DNA of 64,000 nucleotides from CAWBOY01 sp963790585 (GTDB lineage: Bacteria > Planctomycetota > Planctomycetia > Gemmatales > Gemmataceae). Position 1 is the stretch's first letter, and each line of letters starts with the position of its first letter. Shown here piece by piece: positions 47,093-57,029 of this stretch. The notes under the pieces were generated by a model. It ran no database searches. It was not told where the DNA came from and saw nothing but the letters and a program-made list of their open reading frames with translations. The stretch covers positions 61,082-125,081 of the forward strand of contig CAWBOY010000010.1 in assembly GCA_963790585.1 (NCBI GenBank), given 5' to 3'. The translations under genes were made by a program, and so were the position numbers.

Positions 47093-48070
47093 TCAAGCAG
47101 GATTGCCGTCTACGAAATCTCCCGCCTGCGGCTTTCGCGAACGCAGAAACTCGCCTGCGGTCATTCGCCGCTTGCCGGCGGGTTGGAGGTCCGTAATTTC
47201 GACAATGCCAGCGCTGGCGATGATGGATAGCAGGGTGGCGTCATCGTGACGAACGACTAGGCCTGGTGTTAACTGGGCTTCCTCCGGCAGCCTTGGCCTT
47301 GGCGTGGCTTTGACGACGATTAGACGCAAATTCGGTTGACCGGTGCGATGCAAAAAGGTGTACGCGGTTGGCCAGGGTTGCATGGCGCGGATGTGATTGC
47401 AGACTTCCTCGGCCGTGCGGGTCCAGTCGATCGCTCCGTGTTCCTTGGTCATCTTTGGGGCTTTGGTGACGAGGCTCTTGTCCTGTTGCCGGCCTTGAAC
47501 GGGGCCGATGGCCAGGCGATCGATTATGTCGAGAGCCAGGTCCGCGCCGCGTGGCGCGAGGCGGGCTTCGAGTTCGCCGGCAGTCTCGTCAGGTTGAATG
47601 TCAACTGTGTCCTGGGCCAGGATTTCGCCGGCGTCGAGACCGGTGGTCATGCGGATGATGGTCACGCCGGTCTGTTTTTCGCCGCGCCAAATGGCCCATT
47701 GGATCGGCGCTGCTCCGCGATATTTTGGCAACAGCGACGCATGGACGTTGATGCCGCCGCGCGGCGCCGCCTCGAGAACCTCGCGCGCCAGGATTTGGCC
47801 ATAGGCCGCCACGACCAGCAGGTCGGGCTGCATGGCCTTTAGGCCGGCGACGCCTTCGAGCGTGTTGATGCTTTCGGGCTGAAAAACGGAGACGCCGCGC
47901 TCGAGGGCGATGTTTTTCATTCCTTTGCCGGTCTGACGAGTTGAGCCACGTTCCGCACCGACGGCTCGATCCGGCTGAGTGATCAGGCCGACCACACTAT
48001 GGAATGATGCGAGCAGACGCTCGAACGTCGGCTCGGCGAAAAGTCCAGTACCCATCATGACGACGCGCAT
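47093..48070 (-). CDS. fmt: Methionyl-tRNA formyltransferase
   Basis: Formylates initiator Met-tRNA with 10-formyl-THF; cytoplasmic. 325 residues, intact. Marks: MRVVMMGTGLFAEPTFERLL, the folate-site stretch VVAAYGQIL, INVHASLLPKYRGAAPIQWAI (catalytic Asn and His), TGVTIIRMTTGLDAGEIL, and a C-terminal OB-like part (GIVEITDLQPAGKRRMTAGEFL). No def gene is next to it. Confidence 0.96.
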   Translation of the reverse strand: MRVVMMGTGLFAEPTFERLLASFHSVVGLITQPDRAVGAERGSTRQTGKGMKNIALERGVSVFQPESINTLEGVAGLKAMQPDLLVVAAYGQILAREVLEAAPRGGINVHASLLPKYRGAAPIQWAIWRGEKQTGVTIIRMTTGLDAGEILAQDTVDIQPDETAGELEARLAPRGADLALDIIDRLAIGPVQGRQQDKSLVTKAPKMTKEHGAIDWTRTAEEVCNHIRAMQPWPTAYTFLHRTGQPNLRLIVVKATPRPRLPEEAQLTPGLVVRHDDATLLSIIASAGIVEITDLQPAGKRRMTAGEFLRSRKPQAGDFVDGNPA

Positions 48071-48210
48071 GAAATCTTATCCAGAGTAAGAGAGAATCGA
48101 CCTCGCTATTCCGTACTATATCACCACCAGAGCGGCCGCCGCACCGTTTGGGTGAAAGGTGGTGGCTGCCGCCAGCTCGTCCTTCCCTTCTAGCTTACAC
48201 GGAGAACAAG

Positions 48211-49284
48211 ATGCGTCGAACTACAGGCGTGCTCGCTTCCATGTTGCTAATCAGCGTCGCTTCCGTCCGCGCGGAAAAGCTCGTCCTGGTCGCAGGCGGG
48301 GGGAGTGAACCAGACAAGGTCACCGCAACCAAGGCGAAAATCCAGGCACCGTTCGCGGTTGATTTCGACCAAGCGGGCAATCTGTATTTCGTCGAGATGA
48401 CCGGGCACCGCGTCGGCCGGGTCGACAAGGATGGGCAGTTGACGATCATCGCGGGAACAGGTCGAATGGGCAGCACCGGCGACGGTGGACCAGCGACGAA
48501 GGCGGCGTTCAATGGGATGCATCATCTCGCGGTAGGGCCGAACGACGACCTCTATATCGCCGACACCTTCAACAATCGCGTCCGCAAGATCGACAGTAAA
48601 ACAGGGATGATCAGCGCGTTCGCGGGCACGGGTGACAAGGGCTTTTCTGGTGACGGCGGCCCGGCCAGCAAAGCCCGCTTTGGAGCTATTTATTGTCTCG
48701 CATTCGACGGCAAGGGCGAGCATCTCTACCTCGCGGACCTCGATAACCGCCGTATCCGCGTCATCGATATGAAAACTGGCTTCGTGACCACGGCCGTCGG
48801 CAACGGCAAACGCGGCGTGCCCGACGATGGAGCCAAAGCGCTCCTCGCGCCACTGCTCGACCCGCGCGCGGTTGCCGTCGATAAGAAGGGAAATATCTAC
48901 ATTTTGGAGCGGTCGGGTAATGTTCTCCGTGTCGTCGATACCAAGGGCACTATTCGCACCGTCGTCGGCACTGGCAAGGCCGGCGCCACCGGCGACGGCG
49001 GCGACGCTCGCATGGCGACCATGAACGGCCCCAAACACCTGTGCATCGATCTCCAGGGCAACGTCCTGATCGCGGACACGGAGAACCACACAATTCGCAA
49101 ATACATCCCGAGCCAGGGGAAGATCGTTCGCGTCGCGGGAACAGGCAAAAAGGGAACCACAGGGCTCGATGGCCCACCGGAAAAGGCGGAGCTAAACCAG
49201 CCACATGGCGTCTTCGTGACGGAGAACGGCGAGATCTACATCGCGGATAGTAGCAACAATCGGATTCTGAAGATCGTGCCGTAA
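48211..49284 (+). CDS. Exported NHL-repeat beta-propeller protein
   Basis: A 357-residue protein. The ATG at 48211 follows GGAGAA. A signal peptide (TGVLASMLLISVASVRA) leads to about six NHL repeats with repeated motifs IAGTGRMGSTGDGGPATKA, GNLYFVEMTGHRVGRVD, DLYIADTFNNRVRKID and IYIADSSNNRILKI. Such propellers bind proteins or sugars. No catalytic residues are evident. Confidence 0.92.
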   Translation: MRRTTGVLASMLLISVASVRAEKLVLVAGGGSEPDKVTATKAKIQAPFAVDFDQAGNLYFVEMTGHRVGRVDKDGQLTIIAGTGRMGSTGDGGPATKAAFNGMHHLAVGPNDDLYIADTFNNRVRKIDSKTGMISAFAGTGDKGFSGDGGPASKARFGAIYCLAFDGKGEHLYLADLDNRRIRVIDMKTGFVTTAVGNGKRGVPDDGAKALLAPLLDPRAVAVDKKGNIYILERSGNVLRVVDTKGTIRTVVGTGKAGATGDGGDARMATMNGPKHLCIDLQGNVLIADTENHTIRKYIPSQGKIVRVAGTGKKGTTGLDGPPEKAELNQPHGVFVTENGEIYIADSSNNRILKIVP

Positions 49285-49318
49285 GCTCCCCTCTACCCTT
49301 TCAAGGGCGAGGGAAGAC

Positions 49319-50173
49319 TTACCGCAAGAACCCGCGTAACGTCGCCAAATTGACGGCGTCCATGTCTTTGGTGTCGCCGTCTTCCTTCGGCGTCTCCAGG
49401 ATCATCGGATGAGATCGAAAGCGCGAGTCGTTGACCAAAAATCGAAAGGGCGCCAGGCCGATCTCACCGCGGCCTAGATGTGCATGTCGATCGACGCGAC
49501 TGCCGAATTTCTTGAGGCTGTCATTGATGTGAAAGAGCCGTAATTGCGTCAGGCCTATGACTTTGTCAAACTCTTTCAGCGCGGCTTTATACTCCGTCTC
49601 CGTCGCCATCGAATAGCCCGCGGCGAAGACGTGGCAGGTGTCGAGGCAGACGCCTAGCCGGTCGGGGTCCTTGACCAATTCCAGAATGCAAGCCAGATGC
49701 TCAAAGCGATGCCCCAGGCTCGTGCCCTGGCCGGCGGTCGTCTCCAATAGGACCTTCACCTTAAAACCAGGGCAACGCGCATGAGCTTCGTCGAGCCCCT
49801 TGGCAACCCGCTTCAGTCCTTCTTCTTCGGTACCGGCCATGTGCGCGCCGGGATGCGTGACGAGATAGCTCAATCCTAGCTTCTCCGCTCTTTGGAGTTC
49901 GATGACGAAGGCCTCGATAGAGCGGCGATAGAGTGCGTCATCCGGCGATGCCAGATTAATCAGATAGGAATCGTGCGCGGTCGGATGCGTCAGCCCAAGC
50001 TCTTTGACGAGGTCGCGAAACTTCGTCGCTTCATCGTCCGTGATCTCCTTGGCCGCCCATTGATTGGAGCTTTTCGTGAAGAGTTGCACCGTCTCGCAGC
50101 CGAATCGTTGGGCTTCCAACAGGGCCTTGTGATAGCCGCCTGCGATCGAGTGATGCGCGCCGAAGAGGGGCAT
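49319..50173 (-). CDS. nfo: Endonuclease IV (AP endonuclease)
   Basis: A 284-residue zinc-dependent apurinic endonuclease for base excision repair. The start at 50173 (MPLFGAHHSIAGG) fits the family. Ligand-bearing motifs: AHHS, THPGAH, LLETTAGQG, GVCLDTCHVFAAGY, FHINDS and RHAHLGRGEIG, LETPK. Intact. Its start lies 11 bp beyond the stop of queE, so both may share a transcript. Confidence 0.95.
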   Translation of the reverse strand: MPLFGAHHSIAGGYHKALLEAQRFGCETVQLFTKSSNQWAAKEITDDEATKFRDLVKELGLTHPTAHDSYLINLASPDDALYRRSIEAFVIELQRAEKLGLSYLVTHPGAHMAGTEEEGLKRVAKGLDEAHARCPGFKVKVLLETTAGQGTSLGHRFEHLACILELVKDPDRLGVCLDTCHVFAAGYSMATETEYKAALKEFDKVIGLTQLRLFHINDSLKKFGSRVDRHAHLGRGEIGLAPFRFLVNDSRFRSHPMILETPKEDGDTKDMDAVNLATLRGFLR

Positions 50174-50184
50174 GAGCAATCCTT

Positions 50185-50874
50185 TCAAGTGCCGCGTCGG
50201 TTGCCGTAAAGTTCAATATGCAGCCGGGGGCAATAGCGAAATCCGTGCTGTTTGCATATTTCGGCCAACCATGCGCTGCGTTCCGCCAGTTCTTCTACCG
50301 TGATCCCCTGCGGCATCAGCAGCACCTTCGCCGGGTCGGTAGGCGAAAGCTTGTCCAATAGCTCGCGCACCTCGGCCATATCCTCGGGCCGATCGATGAC
50401 AAATTTCAATTGATAATCCAGGCTTTGTTCCATGAGCGACTGGATCACGTCGGGCCGCAAACGGTCTCGGTTGTGGCGCATGGCCCATCGGCCGCCGTCG
50501 CGCTCGTGCGGTGTCGAGTTCGAGAGCTTCGGACTGATGCTCACGAGATCACACGGGACAGCGCGAAATATCGTCGCCGCCGTCTCGATGGTGATGTGAA
50601 ATCGGCGCTCGCGTAGCTCCGCACCGAGCGCGGCGAGTTCGGGCATTAATAATGGCTCACCACCCGTGATGACGACATAACGGGTCGGATAAGTCGCCAA
50701 TTCGGCGAGGATCGATTCGATGGAGCGTTCGTCACCTTCCGGCTGCCACGACGTGTAGGGCGAATCGCACCAGGCGCAACGCAGGTTGCAGCCGGTGGTA
50801 CGTACGAAGGCCGATGGCACACCGGCGAGGCGCCCTTCACCTTGGATCGAGTAAAAGATCTCCGAGACTTTCAT
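50185..50874 (-). CDS. queE: 7-carboxy-7-deazaguanine synthase
   Basis: A radical SAM enzyme of queuosine/7-deazapurine synthesis that forms CDG from CPH4. 229 residues from the ATG at 50874 (MKVSEIFYSIQGEG). The cluster site is CNLRCAWC, the CxxxCxxC motif. GGEPLLMPEL is the SAM-binding GGEP region. It sits just downstream of queC. queD and queF are not in the window. Confidence 0.95.
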   Translation of the reverse strand: MKVSEIFYSIQGEGRLAGVPSAFVRTTGCNLRCAWCDSPYTSWQPEGDERSIESILAELATYPTRYVVITGGEPLLMPELAALGAELRERRFHITIETAATIFRAVPCDLVSISPKLSNSTPHERDGGRWAMRHNRDRLRPDVIQSLMEQSLDYQLKFVIDRPEDMAEVRELLDKLSPTDPAKVLLMPQGITVEELAERSAWLAEICKQHGFRYCPRLHIELYGNRRGT

Positions 50875-50894
50875 AATCCTGCCTGTTTCGCCGC

Positions 50895-51587
50895 TCACGC
50901 ATATCGGGTCGGATCCGCCATGCCGGCCGTGATGAAGCCTTCCCGCCGAATGCGGCACGAATCGCAGCGCCCGCAAGCGGCTCCATCGCAGGCAGGATCA
51001 TAGCAGCTGTGCGTCAGGCCATAATCCACGCCAAGCGACGTCCCAAGGCGAATGATGTCCGCCTTGGTCAAATCGATCAGAGGCGTGTGAATCGTAAAGC
51101 CGCCTTTCCCTTCGACGCCCGCCTTGGTTGCGAGGTTCGCCAGCGCGCCGAAAGCACGAATGAACTCCGGGCGACAGTCGGGGTAACCGGAGTAATCAAC
51201 CGCGTTGACACCCATGTAGATGTCAAAACTCTCCAAAACCTCGGCCCAGGCAAGGGCCAGCGCGAGAAATACCGTATTGCGTGCCGGTACATAAGTGATC
51301 GGTATGCCGCCGGCCATTTCATCGGCGGAACGGTCCTGTGGAATGGGCAGGTCCGATGTCAATGCCGAGCCGCCGAACATGCGCAGGTCCAACTGCATGG
51401 TGCGATGCTCGATGGCACCGAGCGCGCGGACGATGTTGGCCGCCGCCTCCAGCTCTATCACGTGCCGTTGGCCATAGGCGATCGTCAAGGCATGGCAGGC
51501 GAAGCCGTCGCGCCGCGCCACGGCCAGCGCCGTCGCGGAGTCGAGGCCGCCGCTCAATAAGACTACTGCTTTTTTGTAGTGTGCCAT
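50895..51587 (-). CDS. queC: 7-cyano-7-deazaguanine synthase
   Basis: ATP-dependent conversion of CDG to preQ0. 230 residues from the ATG at 51587. The PP-loop is VVLLSGGLDSATAL; other marks are TIAYGQRH, YVPARNTVFL, GVNAVDYSGYPDCRPEF and TPLIDLTKADII. The zinc site is CYDP-x-CDGAACGRCDSC. The queE gene follows after 20 bp, forming an operon. Confidence 0.96.
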   Translation of the reverse strand: MAHYKKAVVLLSGGLDSATALAVARRDGFACHALTIAYGQRHVIELEAAANIVRALGAIEHRTMQLDLRMFGGSALTSDLPIPQDRSADEMAGGIPITYVPARNTVFLALALAWAEVLESFDIYMGVNAVDYSGYPDCRPEFIRAFGALANLATKAGVEGKGGFTIHTPLIDLTKADIIRLGTSLGVDYGLTHSCYDPACDGAACGRCDSCRIRREGFITAGMADPTRYA

Positions 51588-51727
51588 GCGCCCGCTCCTC
51601 TCCTGTCGTCCATGATATAGCCTTGCCTCGATGGCGGGCGGTCGTCGCGAGTTCTGGCACTTGCATGCCGCAGGAAATAGTGTATAATTGTACACGCTTT
51701 CAAGCCACGGAATAAGCGAGTGCGCTA

Positions 51728-51931
51728 ATGAATACAACTTCCTACTCAGCCAAGCCGGATGCCACGTTTCGTGCTGAAAATCGCTCGTCCTGCCCGATGT
51801 GCCAGGGGCAGTTGCTCATCTTGCGCGGCTTTTCGCGCTGCGCGCGCTGTCAATTTGTCTTGTGCGAAAGCTGTGATAGCTGCGAAGTGCCGTTGAACAA
51901 CGACGATGGCAATACTCCCGCCGATCTATAA
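51728..51931 (+). CDS. Small zinc-ribbon protein
   Basis: A 67-residue protein with three Cys pairs: CPMC, CARC and CESCDSC. It would hold one or two zinc ions. It is divergent from queC. No function is known. Confidence 0.6.
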   Translation: MNTTSYSAKPDATFRAENRSSCPMCQGQLLILRGFSRCARCQFVLCESCDSCEVPLNNDDGNTPADL

Positions 51932-52035
51932 AGAGATCAATGCCGTGATGCGGTGGCCGACCGGGTCGACGTTGGAAAGTCGGCCCGAATTTCGGCACCA
52001 CTGGCCGGCATCTGCTAACGGCGGGGAGCGACGGA

Positions 52036-53028
52036 ATGAAAGCGGTTGTCTGTGACCGCTGGGGAGACCCTGGCGAAGTATTGCAGCTGCGCGACGTGCC
52101 CGAACCGGAGCCGGGCAAGGGGGAAGTGCGCGTCCGCATGTTGGCCAGCCCGGTCAATCCGTCTGACGTGCTTACGGTGCGCGGCTTATATGGCCGGCAG
52201 CCGCCCTTGCCAGCGACGCCGGGATTCGAAGGCGTCGGCGTCGTCGAAGCTGGGACGGGCTTTCTCGCATGGCGCGTGCGCGGCAAACGCGTGGCCGTCA
52301 TCAACGGCATCGGCGGCAATTGGGCCGAAAAAGTCATCATCCCCGCCCGCCAGGCGATTCCAATCCCGACCGACATTCCGGACGATCAGGCCGCCAGCTT
52401 CTTCGTCAATCCCGCCACCGCCCTCATCATGACCCGCTATCTCTTCAATGGACCGCGCGGCTCATGGATCTTACAAACAGCCGCCGGCAGTGCTTTAGGG
52501 AGAATGGTGATCCGCTTAGGCAACTATTATGGCTATCGCACGTTGAACATCGTCCGCCGTCGTGAACTCGCCGATGAATTGCTCAAGGGCGGGGCTACCG
52601 CTTGCGTCGCCACCGATGAAGAAGACCTCTACGAGCGCGTGATGTCAATTACGGAAGGTGCAGGCGTGCCATTCGCCATCGACGCCGTCGGCGGCCCTAC
52701 CGGCTCAGCCGCTGTTCGGACCTTGAGCCGTGGCGGCCGAATGTTGGTGTACGGCGCCCTGTCGATGCAGCCCCTCACCGTCGAGCCGCGCACGTTGCTC
52801 GTCGGCCAAAAGCGCATCGAGGGCTTTTGGCTGAGCGAATGGATGCGCAACCAAGGAGTGGTGACCCTTTTGTTACTCTTTCGGCGTATCGCCAAGCTAA
52901 TCCGCCGCGGCGTCCTGGCGACCGAGTTTGGGCCAACATTTTCCCTGGACGACGTCGCCGCCGCGTGTCGTGCCGCGGAGATGCCAGGTCGGCGCGGTAA
53001 AGTGTTATTGCGGATTGGGCGGCGGTAG
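52036..53028 (+). CDS. MDR-type zinc-independent alcohol dehydrogenase/enoyl reductase
   Basis: A 330-residue NADPH-dependent quinone or 2-enoyl thioester reductase of the MECR-like group. Marks: NPSDVLTVRGLYG, PATPGFEGVGVV, the NADP-binding segment TAAGSALGRMVIRLG (the usual AAGGVG-like turn), and FAIDAVGGPTGS. The zinc ligands of true alcohol dehydrogenases are absent. The end is GRRGKVLLRIG. Intact. Confidence 0.9.
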   Translation: MKAVVCDRWGDPGEVLQLRDVPEPEPGKGEVRVRMLASPVNPSDVLTVRGLYGRQPPLPATPGFEGVGVVEAGTGFLAWRVRGKRVAVINGIGGNWAEKVIIPARQAIPIPTDIPDDQAASFFVNPATALIMTRYLFNGPRGSWILQTAAGSALGRMVIRLGNYYGYRTLNIVRRRELADELLKGGATACVATDEEDLYERVMSITEGAGVPFAIDAVGGPTGSAAVRTLSRGGRMLVYGALSMQPLTVEPRTLLVGQKRIEGFWLSEWMRNQGVVTLLLLFRRIAKLIRRGVLATEFGPTFSLDDVAAACRAAEMPGRRGKVLLRIGRR

Positions 53029-53275
53029 CGGAACGGATCAAGCAGCCCTTCACAATCTGATTCAACGTCAAAATCAGATAAGCGATCAGCGGAGGCAACC
53101 ACTCGATGGTCGAAATCTGTTGAGAAATCCCAAGCAACGAGCGCAACTTCTCTCCTCGAAAGCGTTCGGCTCCATGAAAGAGTGCGATCATCGCGATTCA
53201 CCCGATGCTCCGAGGTAGACGCAACAACGCGCTTCCAGCTTTCAGGCCCTAACACATTTCCAAAGCGGATTTTAG

Positions 53276-55054
53276 ATGTCCCAAACAAATCCATCCACCA
53301 GACTCCAGTTAACCCTCCTGGCAGCGGCTTTTTTATTTCCAAGCCTCGCCCAAGCTCAGGAACCCAAAAAAGCGACTGCACCAGCCGATGAAGTCAAAGC
53401 CCTGATCGACAAGCTGACCGAAATCGATCAGCAGGACACCGGTTACTCGGGAAGCAATTCCGGATCAAGCTTCCTCCCGCTCGGCCAGAGCAACACCGGA
53501 GCGATGCTCCTTTTCCAGAGACCAAATAAGTCATCCGAGTCGTTGAAATCCCTTGTCGATCTCGGCTTAAAGGCTATCCCGGCTCTCATCGAGCACCTCA
53601 AGGATGACCGCCCGACCAAGATCAAGGTGACCAATGGTTTCGGCGGTTTTTTCGGTATTGGACATGACGAAGACGAAAAAGCGAACGCGGAAGATGAGGC
53701 GGCAAGGAGCTACACAATCAAAGTCGGCGACTTATGCTATGTAGCCATTGGCCAAATTGTGAATCGCCCTTATACAGCCGTCAAGTACATTCCCTCGGGC
53801 AATGTGTCGATCACGTCAGCCCCGCGATCCAAAAAACTTCGCGACGAACTAAGCAAGGAATGGGGTTCTCTAACTCCCGAAAAGCATCGGGATTCACTCG
53901 CTCGGGATTTCGATTCTTTACAGAACAACGTGCGGAACGGAGCAGCGCTTCGACTTGCCTACTACTATCCAGCAGCCTTGGAGCCTCTTGTTCTCAAGCA
54001 GCTAGCGCGCCCGATGTATGACAATGGGAAGATTTTTTATCTCATACGAGACCAACTCTATCCAGCAAAAACAGCCAAGGAACGAAAGGAAATCGTCGAA
54101 AAATTCGTGGGCCAGCATGGCGAGATTGCGCGTGATGGAATTCAGTGGAGTTTGTTCGATGATTTGGACACCCAGGAAGCCGACGAAGAAAATCGAATTA
54201 CCCCAAAGCTCAATGACCGCTACCGAGCGCGAGAATGCCTGATCGATCTCTTCGGCCTTCCAGCCAATGTAAAAAGCAAGGACCGACCGGCCTCCGAACC
54301 GCTGAACCAAACCGACCAAGCTGCATTCGTTCATACGCTCCGTTACGATCGAAGCGAAAAAATTGACCATGCCGTCCGGGACATCTTGGTGAAAACAGAC
54401 TTCGGGTACATGGCCTCTGGTTGCATGAATCGGCTCGCCGGTCGCGGATACGACACTGAAATGGAAGGGTATCTCAGGCGACGATTAGCCGAAGCAAAGG
54501 ATGATCGTGAGCGCAAGTTTTTCTCTGAGTATCAATCAAAACTCGGCTGGACGCGATTACACGCGGCGGTGGATCTTGGTGTCACTCGTATTGTTGAAGC
54601 TGCGATTAATGAGAAAAGCCCGGTCGATAAACAGGCGCGAGACGGTCGAACCGCCTTGCATCTAGCCGCAGCGGCAGGACAGACAACGAGCGTTGAATTA
54701 CTGCTAAAAGCCAAGGCAAACCCAAACATCAAAGACGACGCCAAGCAACTGCCAATCCAACTCGCAGCCCGCGAGGATCATATTGCAATTGTGCGCCTGC
54801 TTTTGGAAAGCAAAAGCGAGATAACGGACAACATATTCCTGGTAATAGTGTCAGGGGATCAGAGGCGCTTGGCATCGATTTTGAAAGAAAAGCCAGGATT
54901 AGTTAAATCCAGAAATCGACAACGACTAACCCTTAAACAAGCGAACGCGGCCGCGGCCAAGGTTCTTACGGTTTGTTTCGCGGCTATGCGTACCGCCTCC
55001 GGGCTGTCGGGCGGGACAGCAAGTGGCCTTCGGTTTCAACGCTTGTCATACTGA
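53276..55054 (+). pseudogene. Exported ankyrin-repeat protein truncated by IS1380
   Basis: 592 codons as read. A signal peptide (LTLLAAAFLFPSLAQA) is followed by a long helical middle of unknown type and then ankyrin repeats from residue 420 (WTRLHAAVDLGVTRIVEAAINE, GRTALHLAAAAGQTTSVELLLKAKANPN, QLPIQLAAREDHIAIVRLLLESK). Native sequence stops near 54929, where the IS1380 left end begins; the last 42 codons are IS sequence. The lost 3' part may start after the IS at 56797. Confidence 0.85.
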
Positions 55055-56796
55055 GGTTTCCTTTCTGCGGACTACGCCTGAATGGCCATCGCGGATCGGA
55101 GCATCCGGACTCCGACTTCAAGTTCTCTTCTCAGCAACGCAACAGGTCAAACACGCGGAAGAAAATTGTTTGATAGGGGTTCCACGAGAGTAAACGATAC
55201 AGCAGTCGCCGTCCCGTCCGAAGTAACTGACACGGCATACGCACAAACGCTTGCACGAACGTGCGGAACTCCAGGCCCAACACCAACTGTTTTTGCTTCT
55301 GGTGTTCCTCACCCCACCGGCCTGGGCTGACGGGGATCAGTAAGGCGAACCATGCCTTCAAGTTCCAGGCCAAGGCCGTCATCACCATGTAGGCCCAATT
55401 GCTGGTTAAATTGTCCAACCCCGCTCGCAACGCCCAACAGCCATGTAGTAACTGAGCCAGTAGGTTCTCCTGGTCGCAGCGGTCATTAGCATCCAGGACG
55501 ATCTCGTCCGGCTCACGTAGCCAATCGTTGGTCAGATAGAAGAAGTAGCGAATCTCCGGAAATAACAAGGCGTTGCCTTTTTCATGAAGGATCTTCTTGC
55601 GTAGCACGATCATCCTGTAGGTTTCGCGACAGGCAGTGGGCTGATAGTTGAACTCAGCCACTTCCTCCGACTGGAGGCGTAACGCCTCGAACTCACGTCT
55701 TCGCACGATCTCGTCCTTGATGTTATCCGGACGTTGCCGTGGCTTGGTCTTCCGCTGGTAACGCGCCGGTCGTTCGAGTGTTTTCCAGAGTCTTTCCGGC
55801 AATAGATCGGCCCAATCACGGACATTCTCCATGTTGTCGTAGCCGAAGATAAAGCGAACACGCTTGTCCGCGTTCCAGCGATCCAGATGCTCGGTTTGTG
55901 AAAAAGCGGTGTCACCACGAAGGAACACTTGCTGAAAGCCACCACGAAAGCAAACCTCCAGGCAGCGGTCCACCTCAGCGGCAGCTCCCTCGTGTGAGGG
56001 ACGGTTGCCCGAGCGGTTGGTGATGCTCAGTACCTCGTTCGTTTCCGCCAGTGACAACACCAAAGCATGATAGCCCCAGGTGCCGTCGTAGGAGATGTCC
56101 ATGCCTTGCTTGCACCGGCCTCCCGTTTCCACCAGGACACCATCCATGTCGATCGAGGCCCGGCGGAAGAAGTCGGCCGGCTGTTTGGCCCACACCTTGA
56201 GCCGAGCCTCGTGAAATACGTTTTGCAAGATCTGGATGTGTTCTGGATGGAAGCGGCGGCAGAAATCTCCAGCCGTGGTCGGGTCCGGGATTCGCTGGGC
56301 ATCGAGAGCGTCGAGAAAGACTTCGTCGTTGCGGCGAAGTTCGAGATCCTGGAGACAGGTGCCTTCACAGAGGGCGTTGTAGGCCAGGTTGAGTACATGA
56401 TCGGACTCATGGTAGGGCAGGTGAATTTTGAGCAGATGCAGTTGCTTGTCGATGGTCTCGGGCAGCTTGAGCCACTTTGCCAGTTTGTGGAAGGCCCCAA
56501 TGCCGCCGTGTGCCGTACCGCGATCGCGTTCGGCTATCTCGTAGTGGATGTTGCTGGCTCGAAACACGGGCCGATCGATGCGGCCCAGCTTGGTTTTGTC
56601 GAGTCGGCGAGCGATGCGACGCTTGCGTTTCGCCAGTTGGCGTTGTATCTTGGCTTTCACTCGAAATTCCTTTCTGATTTGGGTGTTTTGTGGACGGCAA
56701 ATCATTAAACACCACAGAAAGGACAAGGGATTTCGAGTTTTTCATGCCATCGTGATCAGTACGGGGTAACTGGGTTCGCTTGCTTAAGGTTTAGTC
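54924..56796 (-). mobile_element. IS1380-family insertion sequence
   Basis: About 1.87 kb. The left end (54924-54948) GACTAACCCTTAAACAAGCG mirrors the right end (56773-56796), which reads GGTTCGCTTGCTTAAGGTTT then AGTC. The outermost six bases may belong to the target. One intact transposase lies inside. No direct duplication could be assigned with certainty. Confidence 0.85.
55131..56726 (-). CDS. IS1380-family transposase
   Basis: Up to 531 residues; the true start may be the internal MSxx-like ATG or a later one such as the RKEFRVKAKIQRQL region. DDE-type marks: SIDMDGVLVETGG (first Asp), VFLRGDTAFS (second Asp) and a late Glu in the C-terminal half (WGEEHQ). IHYEIAERDRGTAHGGIGAFHKL is a strong family run. 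The frame is intact, so the element may be active. Confidence 0.92.
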   Translation of the reverse strand: MSFLWCLMICRPQNTQIRKEFRVKAKIQRQLAKRKRRIARRLDKTKLGRIDRPVFRASNIHYEIAERDRGTAHGGIGAFHKLAKWLKLPETIDKQLHLLKIHLPYHESDHVLNLAYNALCEGTCLQDLELRRNDEVFLDALDAQRIPDPTTAGDFCRRFHPEHIQILQNVFHEARLKVWAKQPADFFRRASIDMDGVLVETGGRCKQGMDISYDGTWGYHALVLSLAETNEVLSITNRSGNRPSHEGAAAEVDRCLEVCFRGGFQQVFLRGDTAFSQTEHLDRWNADKRVRFIFGYDNMENVRDWADLLPERLWKTLERPARYQRKTKPRQRPDNIKDEIVRRREFEALRLQSEEVAEFNYQPTACRETYRMIVLRKKILHEKGNALLFPEIRYFFYLTNDWLREPDEIVLDANDRCDQENLLAQLLHGCWALRAGLDNLTSNWAYMVMTALAWNLKAWFALLIPVSPGRWGEEHQKQKQLVLGLEFRTFVQAFVRMPCQLLRTGRRLLYRLLSWNPYQTIFFRVFDLLRC

Positions 56797-57029
56797 CAAT
56801 CAATGCAGTATGTCGCACAGGAGCCTTCGCAACGTTTATGAGCGCGCGAAAATTTCTGGTGTTTGAAATCGATCATGTTCGATTCCTTCCGCATCGGATG
56901 CTATTCCTGGATTCGATCAAAAAACTTCAGCAGGAGCAGAAATTAAACTATTACAACATTTATTTCATCACGGTCTCAAAAAAGCTTAGAGACTGTCCCA
57001 TAAGCAGCTGTCGATGCGTATAATGAGGT

